64,000 nucleotides of DNA from Haliclystus octoradiatus (Eukaryota > Cnidaria > Staurozoa > Stauromedusae > Haliclystidae), in assembly GCA_916610825.1 (NCBI GenBank), contig OU744453.1:18688241-18752240 (forward strand), given 5' to 3'. A model generated the notes under the pieces. The model saw nothing but the letters and a program-made list of their open reading frames with translations, ran no database searches and was not told the origin of the DNA. This document shows positions 12,546 through 24,597 of this stretch, one piece after another. Position 1 is the first letter of the stretch. Each line of letters starts with the position of its first letter. The translations under genes and the position numbers were made by a program.

Positions 12546-14829
12546 AACTGTATAGTAAATAACAGATTAAAACAAGAATGGGAAAAAGCAACTTTGAATG
12601 TTTGAACATTTAATTCACAAAAAATTGTAAAATATGATATAGTAAGAGTAAATGAATACATTCAAACAAATAAAATATATGATATAGAAATGTAGGAATT
12701 AGTATAGCTTGTTAAAATATCAAAGATTGTTTGAAGCCGATTGATACTTTAAATATGTCTAAAGTAAAATTAATTCTGCTCATTGAAGCCTAAAGCATAT
12801 CAACTTCTGAAATTGTGCTGTCCTTGAATGTCTTTTGCTTTGAACGGATTTTTCCAGTTATGGAGCATGATTTAACTTTCTATTCTGTGTACATATCCCT
12901 CTAAGTCTTCAAATCATAATGTGAAGTCTTACCTTTTAAATGTATAGTTGTATAAGTATCTTACTATATTAAGGGTAAATTGGTTCTCTGTTGGGATATT
13001 CTTTTCTTGCCATGATTCATTTCAAAACTTACTTTATCATGCAATGATATTTTGCACCTACTTTAGGAAGTGCTTTTAATAATAATGATAATTAGTATTA
13101 ATATCAACCTTTGGATTGTATATGTTCAAGAGCTTGAAGTTATGACATGTCCAGTGTTTGAATTGAAAATAGCAAGCAACACAAATAATTATGCATTGAA
13201 CTTCTTTATGTAGTTTTGTTGTGGGGGTTAATAAAAGTCTTGCAAAGCTTTGCATCTCTGATTTATCTTTTTTGTGTATAATTAAAAGGAAATATAAAAT
13301 CTGGCCTCAAATTCTTTGCATGATATTCAATGTATCCACCAACACCAGATATGAGCAACCAAACAGCCATGTGGGGAGTAGGCCTACTGTAGTAAATTCT
13401 GTTTGAGTTTTGAAAACCACAGTTTGATCTAATTAAGTATTCCAAAATCAAACTTTAGTTTCACCTGGAAATCATCTTTTCAATCCTGTTGAAGCCATAT
13501 ATTTTTATGTAAAACATTGTAGAATATCTATCCATCAGCTAAATTCTTCATATTACTGAATTAAACTCATTTTTTAAGTTTGCTATCTTTCTCTGGCTCA
13601 AGTAAACAAGCAGCAAAAGTAAGGAATGATATAAATTACTAACTGACTTCATAAGCCAGTTTTCTTTTGAATAACAATAGCTAGTACCCAGGTCCAAGCA
13701 CCTAGTCTACATATAGACAGCTTATCACCTTACTATCAGCATGAGATGACAGCATGAGCCCAGCATGAATTTATTAGCTTCTCACTTAGACACCCACTTA
13801 TCACTTCCTGTTTGTGAGATTTGTCATCAAATATTTCAAAACTTACTTTTTCACACATTGGCTATTGATGCTTCAGTTTGTTTGTTTTGATATTTTAGCT
13901 CGGGTTATCAATTTATTTAAATATACAGGATAATCAACACACAAGAAAGTTCTGCTCTCTATTGTGTGTATATTTAAAAATAAATTGAATTTTAATCAAT
14001 TAAACTATTTATTCCATTAAAATTTAGATAGCCTACACAGCATAGGATGTTTTAGGATATATTCAACACAATGTTAACATAATTAATAAAAGTACAATCA
14101 AACTAACGCATTAATGCATCAGACATGAAACAACAAACTTGAACAAGAACATTATCATATATGATGGATAAAACTCAGAAAAAAGTTAGCTGTAGATTTT
14201 ACAACTAATTAACTTATAGACATTGTAATTAATTAACTTAAGTACATACATTGTCTTGACAAATGAAGACACATATGTGTCTTAGAACTGTCTTCTCCTA
14301 AACAATCTATCAGAAAAAGGGGGTCCTCCGGGAACCTGGTTCATTGAAGGCCAGCACAAAATCAGTAGGTTTGCAAATATAAGATTTACTTTTCAACATT
14401 ATAATTCATAGGCTTCACATTCATTTTGTATACATATTTTGAAAACCCTAAAGGTGGAAAGTTTCCTATCTTATCCGGAATTTCTGATTCCAGCAATGCA
14501 ATCATTTTGTGACACCCTGCCCCTAAGGCATTGTCTATTTGTCATTAGTTGAGATCAATAATTTGCTGCTAGATTTTATTGACATTACTTATATACTGCG
14601 CTGATCACTAAGGCAATAAGCTCCAAAATTGTTGACATGGTACCAGAAATGCTGCCAATTAGACCTACATTGATTTATGTTTTCCTGCTAAAATAGCGCT
14701 TACAATTGTGTGTTAATACAGTTTCACACTTACTGTATCTAGTTGAGCTTGATTATGTATTTCGATCAGAATGTTTTTATCATGAAGTTTCATAAGCTAG
14801 GATTTCTGTTTCATTAATTCAGAACTAAT

Positions 14830-15400
14830 GTCCATGAACTTCTACTACTGATAGGGTTTACGAAAAATGACTACAAAGAATGAACATTGATTGAAGTTGA
14901 TGAACGTTCATGAACTTGGAACATAGTTCATGGACTTTGAACACTGGTTAATAATCTTAGAATGTGGTTGTTGAATGATGACTTTTAGTTCATCAAAGTT
15001 CATGAACGTTCATGAACTCTGTGGGTCCATGAACTATTTGTTTACAAACTGCTATGATTAGTTCATGAACATTCATGAACTTGAATAAAGGTTCAAGAAT
15101 GTTCATGAACTTTCATGAACTTTGATGAATTTGGAAAACTAGTTCATGAACGTTCATGAACTTTTATGAACTTGAACAACTAGTTCATAAACTTTGAGTG
15201 TAGTTCATGAATGATGACTTTGAGTTCATCAAAGTTCATGAACGTTCATGAACTGTAAGAGTTAATGAACCATATTTGTATGAACTATTCCTTATACTTC
15301 ATGAACTGTTCATCTAAGTTCATGAACTGTTCATCAAAGTTCATGAACGTTCATAAAAGTTCATGAACGTTCATGAACTTTTATGAACTTTCATGAACTT
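14830..15400. repeat. Right array of GTTCATGAAC palindromes
   Basis: Repeated GTTCATGAACGTTCATGAAC at about 14997, 15141, 15233 and 15355, separated by diverged copies. Forms the inverted counterpart of the left array. Confidence 0.85.
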
Positions 15401-15570
15401 GTTTCGCAGGGGATGATTCGCCTATTCGCATAAACAAGAACATTGCTTCAAATCAGGATTCAATGATGACGGCTCGTGATTTTCTGAAACCTTTTGATTG
15501 AGTGCATTGTAGCAACCCGAGTGTTTATATAAACCATATTGCATAGAAAGTGTTTAATATTGGAGGGATA

Positions 15571-15710
15571 CATTGACCACTATACGCAGGCAGCTTTCAT
15601 ATACAGGGTTTATTCAATAGAAAATACTGCTTTGGAGGCTGCATGAGTGACCACTATAGACAGGTGGTTGCCGCATAAAGGTGACCCTTATAACAGGTAT
15701 GAATGCACCT
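15571..15710. mobile_element. pogo-like MITE, diverged copy
   Basis: TGACCACTATACGCAGGCAG, then GACCACTATAGACAGGTGG and GGTGACCCTTATAACAGGTA match the internal blocks of the 176-bp family. Ends are eroded. Confidence 0.6.
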
Positions 15711-17994
15711 ATACAGTCCATGTTTGATTTGTACTTAATAAGATTCGGAGAACTGCTGATTGTTCATGAACTATGGATGAGATGTTATAAATGATGATGA
15801 TAAATAAGTTAAAATTATATTATGAATCATGAAAAATTGCAACAAAGGTGTAAATTCAGAAGGAAGTTTTGGAAAATCAAACAATTGGAGTTTTTCTCAT
15901 ATTGAAAGATGTGTGCGATCATACATGCATAGGAAAAGCTTTGTTGAAAAGATATTTTTATTTTATAAATCAAGTATTAAACACTTTCTTGTGCAATATG
16001 TATTATATAAACACTTGGGTTGCTATGAGGCATTCCAAAAGGATTCAGGAGATCACTCGCTGCGACGGCTAATGATTTTTCTACGCCTTCCTTGCACAGA
16101 AAGTGTTTAATATTTGTATAATATGATAGAAACTGTAGTACTTAAAAAGAATAAAATACTGTACTTATGAACGTCTAAAATTTAATAAAGAAGAATCGGT
16201 TGTCATAAAGTTATAGCAGCGTCCATTTGGTATGGTACAATATTAAAGTATAATTTAAAATAGAAAACATTGTCTATTCAATCTATCCTATTTTTTCTAA
16301 ATTCTGACTAAGATTATCTATTTCGTTTACATCAGTTTCGTAATTGTTAACAATCCTATTTAATACTTCCAGTTTTTCATTCCTAGAATTCAAAATAAAA
16401 TAAACTATTGAATGACTTTGCAGGCTGAGTAAAAATAATTTATTTAAAGTGGCAAAACTGACCGATGGGCTCTACACGCTTAAGTCACGTACGTCTTTAC
16501 CATGTGGTTGTTGTTTGTATTGTTTTTGTGCCTGAAACCATGCTGAAACTTGAAATTTGAAGCCATGACTGACATTGATCGTTGAATTAAGTTAACCTTT
16601 AATAATTCAAAATTAAGGCTCGTAGTGACTGCCAGTCAATGTTGCCCATTTGAGCAATAACATGCGGCAGTGTGAATGCCTTGGCCTAGTTGGTGTTTCT
16701 ATAGCTCTCGTTCACATATATGTAGCCTACATTTGTGTTCATTATAATGGGTTATTGAGTATGGTAGTGTTGATGCATTATACCTTGATAATCATTCAGA
16801 TAATGTGCTTTATTGAGAATTGTAATTGGTAAATTTGTTACTATCCGGCTAACAAATGAAAACATTCTGTTATTCGGGAATTAAAGGCCTTCAGTCGACA
16901 AGCATGGTTCGTCAAGTTTTGATTCTGATTCTGAAAGATGTGTTCCCTTTCATACTGTTTGCGTCGCAAAGCTGATATTGATTATTGCTATTATTAATCA
17001 ATAAAGCTTTGTCTGCTGCATTTCGAAAGCTGTAGGTCTGACTATTTCATTTCATGATTGGAATTGAATGGTTTCTACTAGTTACTGAAGAGAGGTTCCT
17101 AAGGATTATTAGTTTCATTTTTCTGAGATTGCACAATGTGGATTTCAAACCTAAGAAAACAAATAACTGCTTCTATATCAACAATATTTTTTTCTCTTGT
17201 ATTTTTACAAATCTCAAGCGGAAAAATTGATTTTATCCATCTGTTTGAACGAAATTTATGTGAAAAAAATGATAAAAAATTTCTGTTTTAATGATGTTGA
17301 TTTCTCGTTTCTAATGACAATTTTTGACAAACTTCCCTTTCGCGTTATTTAAACGCTGATTCTTGATTCCTGTTTTATAGGAAAACCTCTTTCCCCTCCC
17401 CCTACCAAATAATGATGGCTGTTACATGCAACAACTAAGTAACTTTGAATGATCCTTCCAGACAATGATCATAGCTTGGCCAACATAAATAATGTTTTTA
17501 AAGAATCTTCCCTACACCTACCATTCTTGCTCTGTTTTCTCAAGTTTCTGTTTCGTTACCATGGTATCACTTTCAATGACCATTTTATCCCAGTCATAAG
17601 GTAATAACGTATGCATTGCCAACATCAAACCAGCACAGGGAGCACTGCAGAAATAAAGTATACGCATGTTGCTCATCTTTTAGGAGAATTAAAGTATTGG
17701 CTTGGAGATCATTGGCAATTGTTATTGCAGCCCGGTGTACGCTATTTCATCATAACATCCCTTTTGCATCCATATTTTGCAAACTTTACTACAACCTCAA
17801 AGTTGAGAAAAGTAGCTTCATTCATTTTTCTCTTTCAACTTTTTCAAGCTTCTCCTTTGCCACAATAAGGATATACTCATTCAAAAACATTAACTTACGA
17901 GTAACAAAGTCAAGTAAATGTTTATAAAAGTCATGCTGGTTATTATACAAAGCGATTGGAGTACACATTTTCTATGAGCTGTTGCTTTATGACG

Positions 17995-18125
17995 CACTCA
18001 AGTCACTTCAGGAGAAATCTCAAAGGTGAAAATAGCTTGCTGCAGCAGCTTGTGATTTTCCAATGCCTTCATGTTTTCCCACTACGTGCCTCGTGTGTCT
18101 CAAAAAGCTCCAATTGGTTAATAGC
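17995..18125. repeat. Dispersed repeat family (CACTTCAGGAGAAA...), copy 1
   Basis: The order CACTTCAGGAGAAA, CAGCTTGTGATTTTC, GTGCCTC..TGTC, TCCAATTGGTTAATAGC is shared, with mismatches, by copies at 53965-54105 (plus), 28890-29010 and 55325-55480 (minus) and, in part, 16040-16100 and 56890-57000. Probably an old MITE. Confidence 0.55.
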
Positions 18126-18225
18126 TGTCACTTCATCTGTGTCAAAACCACAATGGTCTGTTAAATCAACCCTGTATGTAAAGTCCATCTCCCTAGATTA
18201 CCATAGTAGATCAATAAATATAATA

Positions 18226-18425
18226 CAGTCAAGCCTGTTATAGAAGTCATTTCCATCAAGTGGTCAATTGTCCCTTGTTGCTAACCTTGTAATGTCCCAA
18301 ATGACAATATTCTATTAAATTAACCCTGTATATAAAGGTCACCTGTTCATAGAAGTCACTTCCATCAAGTGGTCAATTGTCTATTGTTGCTAATCGTGTA
18401 ATGTCCCAAATGACAATATTCCATT

Positions 18426-18460
<35 letters not shown>

Positions 18461-18670
18461 TTGTTCAGAAACCTTTAAGTTATACATAACTTTTTTCAAA
18501 GGACTGATTAATGACAATATTTTATTAAATTAACCCTGTATATAAAGGTCACCTGTTCATAGTGGTCATTTCTGTGATGTGCGAAATAGCAACACAGTTT
18601 TGTATCAAGTTAACCCTGCATAATGTGTATATAAAGGTCACCTGAATATAGTGGTATATTTCTCTAAATC
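18226..18670. repeat. Degenerate tandem pogo-MITE copies with a CAT microsatellite
   Basis: Three or more partial copies of the family (TATAAAGGTCACCTGTTCATAG repeated with mismatches) surround an uninterrupted (CAT)n run at 18425-18460. Confidence 0.65.
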
Positions 18671-18855
18671 TAATGAAGGGTTGCTATATACAAGTTCCAC
18701 ATTTAAAAATAGATTTCTCATCAATAGCTCAATAGTCACCTGAAACATGTTCCTAATACAGTACCAACAATAATTGAACGATAACCAGAAAATATATTAT
18801 AAACTGCACCAGTAACAGCTGAAATGAGATACAAGAAAACATTTAGATAACTGGG

Positions 18856-19165
18856 TTATACGAGCGAACCGAACCTAATAGCACTTGAGCTCGCTCCTAA
18901 TCGAATTAGGTTTGCCCGCTGCATTATACATGCGAACTCAACTATTAATTTAGCTAATGTGATGTAATGTAATGTAATGTAATGTGATGTAACATTGTCT
19001 CTTTTGTCATTGAAAATTTTGTTGTGTGAAAATTGAAATTTGATCGCATAATGCGAACTTAATACATTGGCGAGCTCAACTGCGTTATACGGAGCGCGCT
19101 AACAGCGAACTTAATTCGAATGAATGAAATAATTGACGTGTATTAGGTTCGGTTCGCTCGTATAA
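18856..19165. mobile_element. 310-bp MITE with perfect 25-bp terminal inverted repeats
   Basis: The left end 18856-18880 (core CGAGCGAACCGAACCTAATA) is the exact reverse complement of 19141-19165. The interior includes ATGTA-type tandem repeats near 18957-18990 and has no coding capacity. Perfect arms suggest recent activity. Confidence 0.85.
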
Positions 19166-20337
19166 TCCATGCCTTAGACAACTGGATGATTAAACTCTCA
19201 CAAACAAATGCAAAATGGAATGCGTAAGAGGGCTTTGTGTGGATGATTTTCTTAACTTCATCATAAGCAAATGTTTAACAAATAAATGAAAAAAATAGTT
19301 TTCAAATTATCGGAAATTGCACATGACAGAAATAAAGTTATCCGGAATCTATTAGCAAAGTTTGTATGGAGCATTATTTTGGTATTCAAGAGGTTAATTG
19401 CATATAACCGAGATTTGCACTTAACGGAATTGCACTTAAGCGAGTTACACTATAGGCACAAAATCAGCACTATATTTTCATTAGGATAGTAATTATGGTT
19501 TAAAAGTTGTCCTGGAAGTACCCTGATGTGTTAGAACATAATAATGTGTTCCCATAGACTATTTTATCTCTGAATTTGGTTGCTCAATAAAACATCTCTG
19601 TGTGAAAAGCCCTGAATGAAATCTGAATTAAATTTGAATTGTATCTTACCTCCAGATATCAAATAGTTTGAACCATCATCTTTCTGCCTCGCTTCCTTGC
19701 AGACTGTAGTGAGGAGACTGCAAAACAAAATATGAAAAAGTCAAATCCAAATTGCAAATTCCACATCGCAATTCACTCACGGCCGTAGCCACAGACTGCT
19801 GCCTGGGGGTATTTCTAATGTTGCCTGCCTCAATTGGAATCTCCAGTACTTCAATTCTATCACAAATAGCCCTGGTGACTGATGTGTGTGTACTTATGTG
19901 TAGATGTTTACGTTTTTGTGCATAACTCTATCAAATTTTGATAAGTTTTCAAGTTTGTCGAATCCTGATGGTGACTATGAAAATTCAAAACAAGATTTGT
20001 CTACCATTATCTTGTAAGCTGTTATGATGTCATAAATCTAACACCCCTGTATTCTTATATCTACTGCGTATGTGTTAACTGTAATAATCAGAATGAGTTA
20101 AGTCGTCATTGTGAATGATAATAAAATCCTACATATGAAATCATACTATATATTTGATGAGAACATGATATAAGCAAGGTTATTTATATTGTTTACACAA
20201 GCAATAAATCATTGTTTACATGAACAATGAACCATTGTTTTGTAAACAATAGGATTATTTGAATACTATTCGAATATTAAAATCTCAAAATTCAAATGTT
20301 CAAATAGCGGTTTCGGCATTGAATGGCATACCTAATT

Positions 20338-20440
20338 ACTATAGACAGTCAATTGTATATACAAGGTTGATTAAACAGAATAATGCTTTGGTCTATAACT
20401 GAAGTGGCCACTATAGACAGGTGACCTTTATAAAGAGGGT
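20338..20440. mobile_element. pogo-like MITE fragment
   Basis: Contains ACTATAGACAG, ATATACAAGGTTGATTAAAC and CACTATAGACAGGTGACC, matching the internal part of the family. Confidence 0.55.
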
Positions 20441-20865
20441 TTATCCTTTCTCTCCTACCTATACAATCCAGCAAATAACCCCATTCTCCATCCCCACCGG
20501 CATCCTTGTCTGAGATATCCTGATATCATTGCTTTATGATAGACTCTCTGAAACAAATTTAAATCAAAATAGTTACGTGTATGCATTAACAAATATTCAT
20601 AGAAGAAGTTGTTATTTATGTCTAGAGACAGAGCTGTTTGTTGTGATTTATAGATGTTTTTTTTTAAATCTGAGAGTAAAGACAATTACGAAGCATAAGC
20701 CTACACACAGTTACCTAGGATACTCTATAGATATATGTCTGTCCTGATGTCTGTATGAGCAGTGCATAAATTCCATTGGACGTAATTACTCCTATTGAAC
20801 AAGTATTTTCTGCTTGAAAGATAACTTACGTAATATAGCTTTGCTTCCAAAATATATATGATACA

Positions 20866-21015
20866 TGTAGGCCTCAGACATGAGAATTCAAAATTTTAAA
20901 ATAGTCTGAAATCTAGGGTTAGGCCCTATCTTGATAAATTTCAATGGGAAAGAGTGATAAATAGAGTTTCACAAGGGAAGAAATAGTCTGAAGATTCTCA
21001 TGTCTGAGGCCTACA
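20866..21015. mobile_element. 150-bp MITE with perfect 22-bp inverted ends
   Basis: TGTAGGCCTCAGACATGAGA at the left is exactly inverted at the right end (21015). AATAGTCTGAA also occurs inside both arms. No coding capacity. Confidence 0.85.
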
Positions 21016-21059
21016 CCGTTTGAAATGAGATATGTTTATAGCCTACTCCCATTAAGATA

Positions 21060-21555
21060 TCTGGAGAAAGTGATTTACAGACAGATGGACTTTATATACA
21101 GGTTGAATTCAATAAAAATATGAATATTGCTATTTTAAACATTTCTAAAGTGAAAAATATAAACAGATGGTTGCTGTATAGAGGTGGCTGTTATAAAAGG
21201 TCTGACTGTAACTGGAATGTGTACATATACACAATCAAAAAATTATGTAACATCTATGAAGTGTAGATACAATGACCATATAGACAGGTGACCTTTATAT
21301 ACAGGTTGTTTCAGTAGAATAATTATTTTCATATTATATAGGGTTTATCTAGAGTCAAGTAATTTTAGATAAAGTGAAACCTGTATATAACAGCCAGCTA
21401 CGAGAGGTAGATAATTTGACCACTATACGCAGGTGGCTTTTATATACAGGATTTATTAAATAGAAAATTTTATTTTACATATTCCAAGAGTGACTACTAT
21501 AAACAGGTGGCCGCTGTATTGAAGTGACCGTTATACTAGGTTTGACTATATTAGT
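21060..21555. mobile_element. Cluster of two or three pogo-like MITEs
   Basis: A copy at about 21375-21550 runs from GTGAAACCTGTATATAACAG to ACTAGGTTTGACTATA; further copies at 21065-21210 and 21270-21330 are partial. Confidence 0.65.
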
Positions 21556-22522
21556 TAACTATATATACTAGTCAATATTTAAATTAAATTAAATTGTAAG
21601 CAAATGATAACCATCCACAAACAAATAAAACATTGATAGCAGCTATCTACGAATCTAGTTGAAATTTTTAAATCCTATATAAACTTAAATATTTGAAAGA
21701 AATAAATTAGAACTCTGCTCACATGGGCATCTGAAGTTGAGTTGAAGATGGTTAACTGCGTGTTTTCAATGTGTAGCGTGGCAGCAGCCTTTGAACCATA
21801 GCGACCCCCAACTAGAAATCCACCAATAGATCCACAAAGAATCACCGTCGGAATATGTTGTAATTTTGTATTAACGTTACCATTTTCTCTGAACAAAAAG
21901 AAGACATTTTTATCAATCAAATCACAAACCGATAAGTTACAGGAAGATTGTGTAAAGTAGAAATTTTTGATAATAGCTCTAGATTCGCATCAACAACATT
22001 TTTATTATTCATATATTATTTTTGTACAAAAAAATGTAAATGAGGAGCCATGTCACATGTAGGGCTTGTTACCCTGACTGCATCGTTGCAAGGATGCGCA
22101 GATGATGCTTGTATTTTAAAGAAGATTTCGTAATATATTCCCTGCTCACGACAAAAATGCAGTCAGATTTTAGCCTGTAGGGGGTAGCCTGTAGGAGGAT
22201 CAAAAGGAAGTCGATAAAAAGCTGGATGGATGATTTAAAAGATCTGGAGAAACCAATTTATAATACTTGATATGCTAAATAAGTTGTGAACATGTGACTG
22301 TGTAGTCTGTGTGGTGGCCTTGGTGTGCACTCACTGTGCCTGTGCACTGTGTGACCTGTGTCACTTGCCAAGTAATATTAATTCCTCATCCCTCCAGTCT
22401 TATTCTAGACTACATAATTGCAGGTTTGGTGTTATGATAATCTATGGATTCTAGGATTCTATGTGGCTGCCATGGATGGAGGTAGCAAGTCAAACTTGCT
22501 ACAGCCTAGACACAGCAGTCAA

Positions 22523-23184
22523 GGAGGATTAGCTCAGATGGTAGAGCAACCGAACTTCAGATCGGATCATATCTGATCGACTGTGGTTCAAATCTCCCTA
22601 AGGTCCAGTCTGCAAATAATGGCAATCTCGACGAGATCTCGGGAGTGGCAGTGCCGAAAAAAGTTAGGGACGGGGGCGGCAACTGATCAAATTTGATCAA
22701 ATTTGACTTCAGGGGCTGCAAAATTCATCATTTCAGCAAAAAATACGAAGAATATGACAAAATAATCATTTTTAACTGCCGATTTTCGATGAAAACTGCA
22801 GCTCCAGGGGCGGCAATTACGAGAAAAATTTTTATCTCGGGGGCGCAGCTGCCATGCTTTGCAGACCGGCCAAAGGACAAGGTCAACTCAGCCTTGACTT
22901 TATCTGAAACATCAAATAAGTACCATCTGAGGAAGGAAGATGGAATAGTCCAGAGGGAATTGCATTGTGAGTAGCTGCGGCGCATCGTTGCGCATTGACA
23001 ATCAAGACCTATCTGCCATGAAATCTGTTGAAATTGATCTGCATTCTGCAGTGTCGCGGGCTCGCAGCTGAGATCAACAAAGAGCATTTAAAATCATTGC
23101 TCTCAGCGAAAAAAGCCCCTCATCTAGAAATAGAGGAGTGGTACGGGGGCCTTCGGTAGGGAGACACCGTCTACATTACTTACT
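22523..23184 (+). mobile_element. tRNA-derived SINE, interrupted by an insertion
   Basis: Head 22523-22605 resembles a tRNA, with a Pol III A box (TAGCTCAGATGG) and B box (GGTTCAAATC). The body (from 22879) reads TCAACTCAGCCTTGAC ... TTGCATTGTGAGTAGCTGCG and ends near GACACCGTCTACATTACTT. Copies at 59084-59452 (minus, uninterrupted) and 36200-36431 (5' two thirds) show the head normally joins the body directly. Confidence 0.85.
22606..22876. mobile_element. ~270-bp insertion nested in the SINE
   Basis: Interrupts the SINE between AAGGTC and AAGGTCAACTC. Its ends, CAGTCTGCAAA and TTTGCAGACCG, are inverted, and AAGGTC flanks both sides, suggesting a DNA transposon with a target-site duplication. 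Internally GC-richer, with GGGGGCGGCAACTG and GGGGCGGCAATTACG. Confidence 0.7.
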
Positions 23185-23564
23185 TGGCCGTCAAGCATCA
23201 AGCAAGTTAATTCAAAACACACTCACTGTCGGATAAAAAGATTTTTGATGTGTGTCCTAGGTGATATGACAGCTTCTGTTTTTTCCAATGAAACCAGTTT
23301 TTCTTGATTCACTTCATCTTTTTGCATAATTCAGGCTATTACAAACCCATGTATATCTAGTTTAAGCCAATATTTCGTCGTGTTTTTATCGTTTAAATCT
23401 TCAAGTTTTGAACTAAAAAAAGAGTAAAGTAGTCTACCATGTTTGATTCTAAGAAAACCGAGGCAGAATCAGGATATATACCCCAAAAATGCCTTATAAA
23501 ATTTGGATAGGGGATTAGGGATGAACGACTCCCTTTTGTTCCAGATCGTGATTGGCTGTTTGGC

Positions 23565-23640
23565 TAGCCTGCGTCCAGACCATAGAGGTATAAGTACTTT
23601 ATACTTTCCTTCAGAAATGTTTTAGTCTGGACGCAGGCTA
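23565..23640. mobile_element. 76-bp foldback element
   Basis: Perfect 16-bp arms (TAGCCTGCGTCCAGAC and its inverse) around a 44-nt centre. Likely a mini-MITE. Confidence 0.75.
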
Positions 23641-24406
23641 CTGTTTGGCAAACTACAGAATCTTAGTTATGTTTTTAAATTGAACCATTCTGCAATTTAT
23701 AATGACTAATAATATCTTCGAAATAAATAACAGCAACTGAAATTTATCGCTCCGTTAATCGTCTCATTTATCGCATATAAAATCTGTCGAGAGCGTTTGT
23801 ATCGATTGCCCTCATTTAACTTTTTGAGATGTTTAATTGGTTACAAATGTCCCAGCGTCTTCTGATGCTTTTCATTTGGAATTACAGGAATTAAACTGGG
23901 CTAAATACACGGTATTCGGTGTTGGGAACAGAGCAGAGGATTCCTGGACCCGAATCCAGATCCAAGAACCCGACCGGATAATCGGATATTCACCTTTTGG
24001 CCGAACCCGGATCTGGACCCGTACATTATTCTGCAGGTCTTGAATATGATTTAAAATTAATTCTTATGATAGCTACTCAAGACCTTGACTAGCTCTAAGT
24101 CCCACTAACTTTGTTGTACCGAGATTTGATGGTTGGTAGTAAGCGCTTGACACTTACCAACATATCAAAATCGTCATAAAATAAGTGAGACTTGCAGCAA
24201 GTCAACTCAAGACCGTTTTGAAGAAATAAATAGGATTGGACTTTTTTATTTCGGATTCATTGTCAACAATAAGCTCCCTTTGAGTTTCTCAAATCTATTG
24301 TTCTCTTGATGATGATGATGACTCAATTCTTAATTGGATACAATCATCTACGCATGCGTTCTTGTAATTACTACGTATTAATACTATTTTTGTAGCAATC
24401 AAAATA

Positions 24407-24414
24407 TGACGTCA
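24407..24414. promoter_or_regulatory. Full cAMP-response element
   Basis: Palindrome TGACGTCA, 183 bp upstream of the ATG at 24598. It is the canonical CREB/ATF site; use by this gene is inferred. Confidence 0.5.
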
Positions 24415-24597
24415 CAATAAATGTTCGTCTTTGACTCGAAAGCTTTTGAGATATCGGTTGTGAATTTTTTCTAACCGATTTATCTAATTTATTTGTTACC
24501 ATTTCTTGGTGCAACGGTGCAACTGATATCATTCACATCTCTTGTAGAGGTATTTAATTAATTCTAACTGTTAATTATATCGCTGATATTATTGACA

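Larger units (their letters stand above)
12150..15415. mobile_element. 3.3-kb non-autonomous element with GTTCATGAAC arrays at both ends
   Basis: The left end CATCCCCTAGG and right end CGCAGGGGATG are inverted copies. Inside each lies a long array of TTCATGAA palindromes (left 12166-12545, right 14830-15400). The 2.3-kb centre is AT-rich and has no convincing coding sequence or transposase. No clear target-site duplication is visible (flanks ACTCATGG and ATTCGCCT differ). Shorter relatives with the same CCCCT terminus lie at 11105, 51690 and probably 53500. A non-autonomous DNA transposon with long subterminal repeats is the best reading. Confidence 0.65.
15711..24597. other. Long gene-free interval with many repeats
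   Basis: Open frames here (for example 15829-16110, 17611-17868, 17956-18243) have no recognisable similarity, overlap repeats or run in several frames, and are not called. The interval holds the repeats listed separately. The stretches 16110-17990, 19170-20330, 21560-22500 and 23645-24400 show nothing I can identify. Confidence 0.6.

Noticed and set aside
17611-17927. Two overlapping plus-strand frames
   Set aside because: Different frames of the same DNA, no similarity, no splice or promoter support.
22523-22605. Possible second tRNA gene
   Set aside because: A and B boxes are present but the anticodon arm is unpaired and the same head joins an identical body at other loci, so it is a SINE.
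22693-23087. Open frames on both strands at 22.7-23.1 kb, and a similar one at 59278-59523
   Set aside because: They share a peptide only because they lie in copies of the same SINE; the frames cross its tRNA head and untranslated body.
24592-24597. Earlier non-ATG start (TTG) for the 24.6-kb gene
   Set aside because: A eukaryotic gene should use the ATG at 24598.
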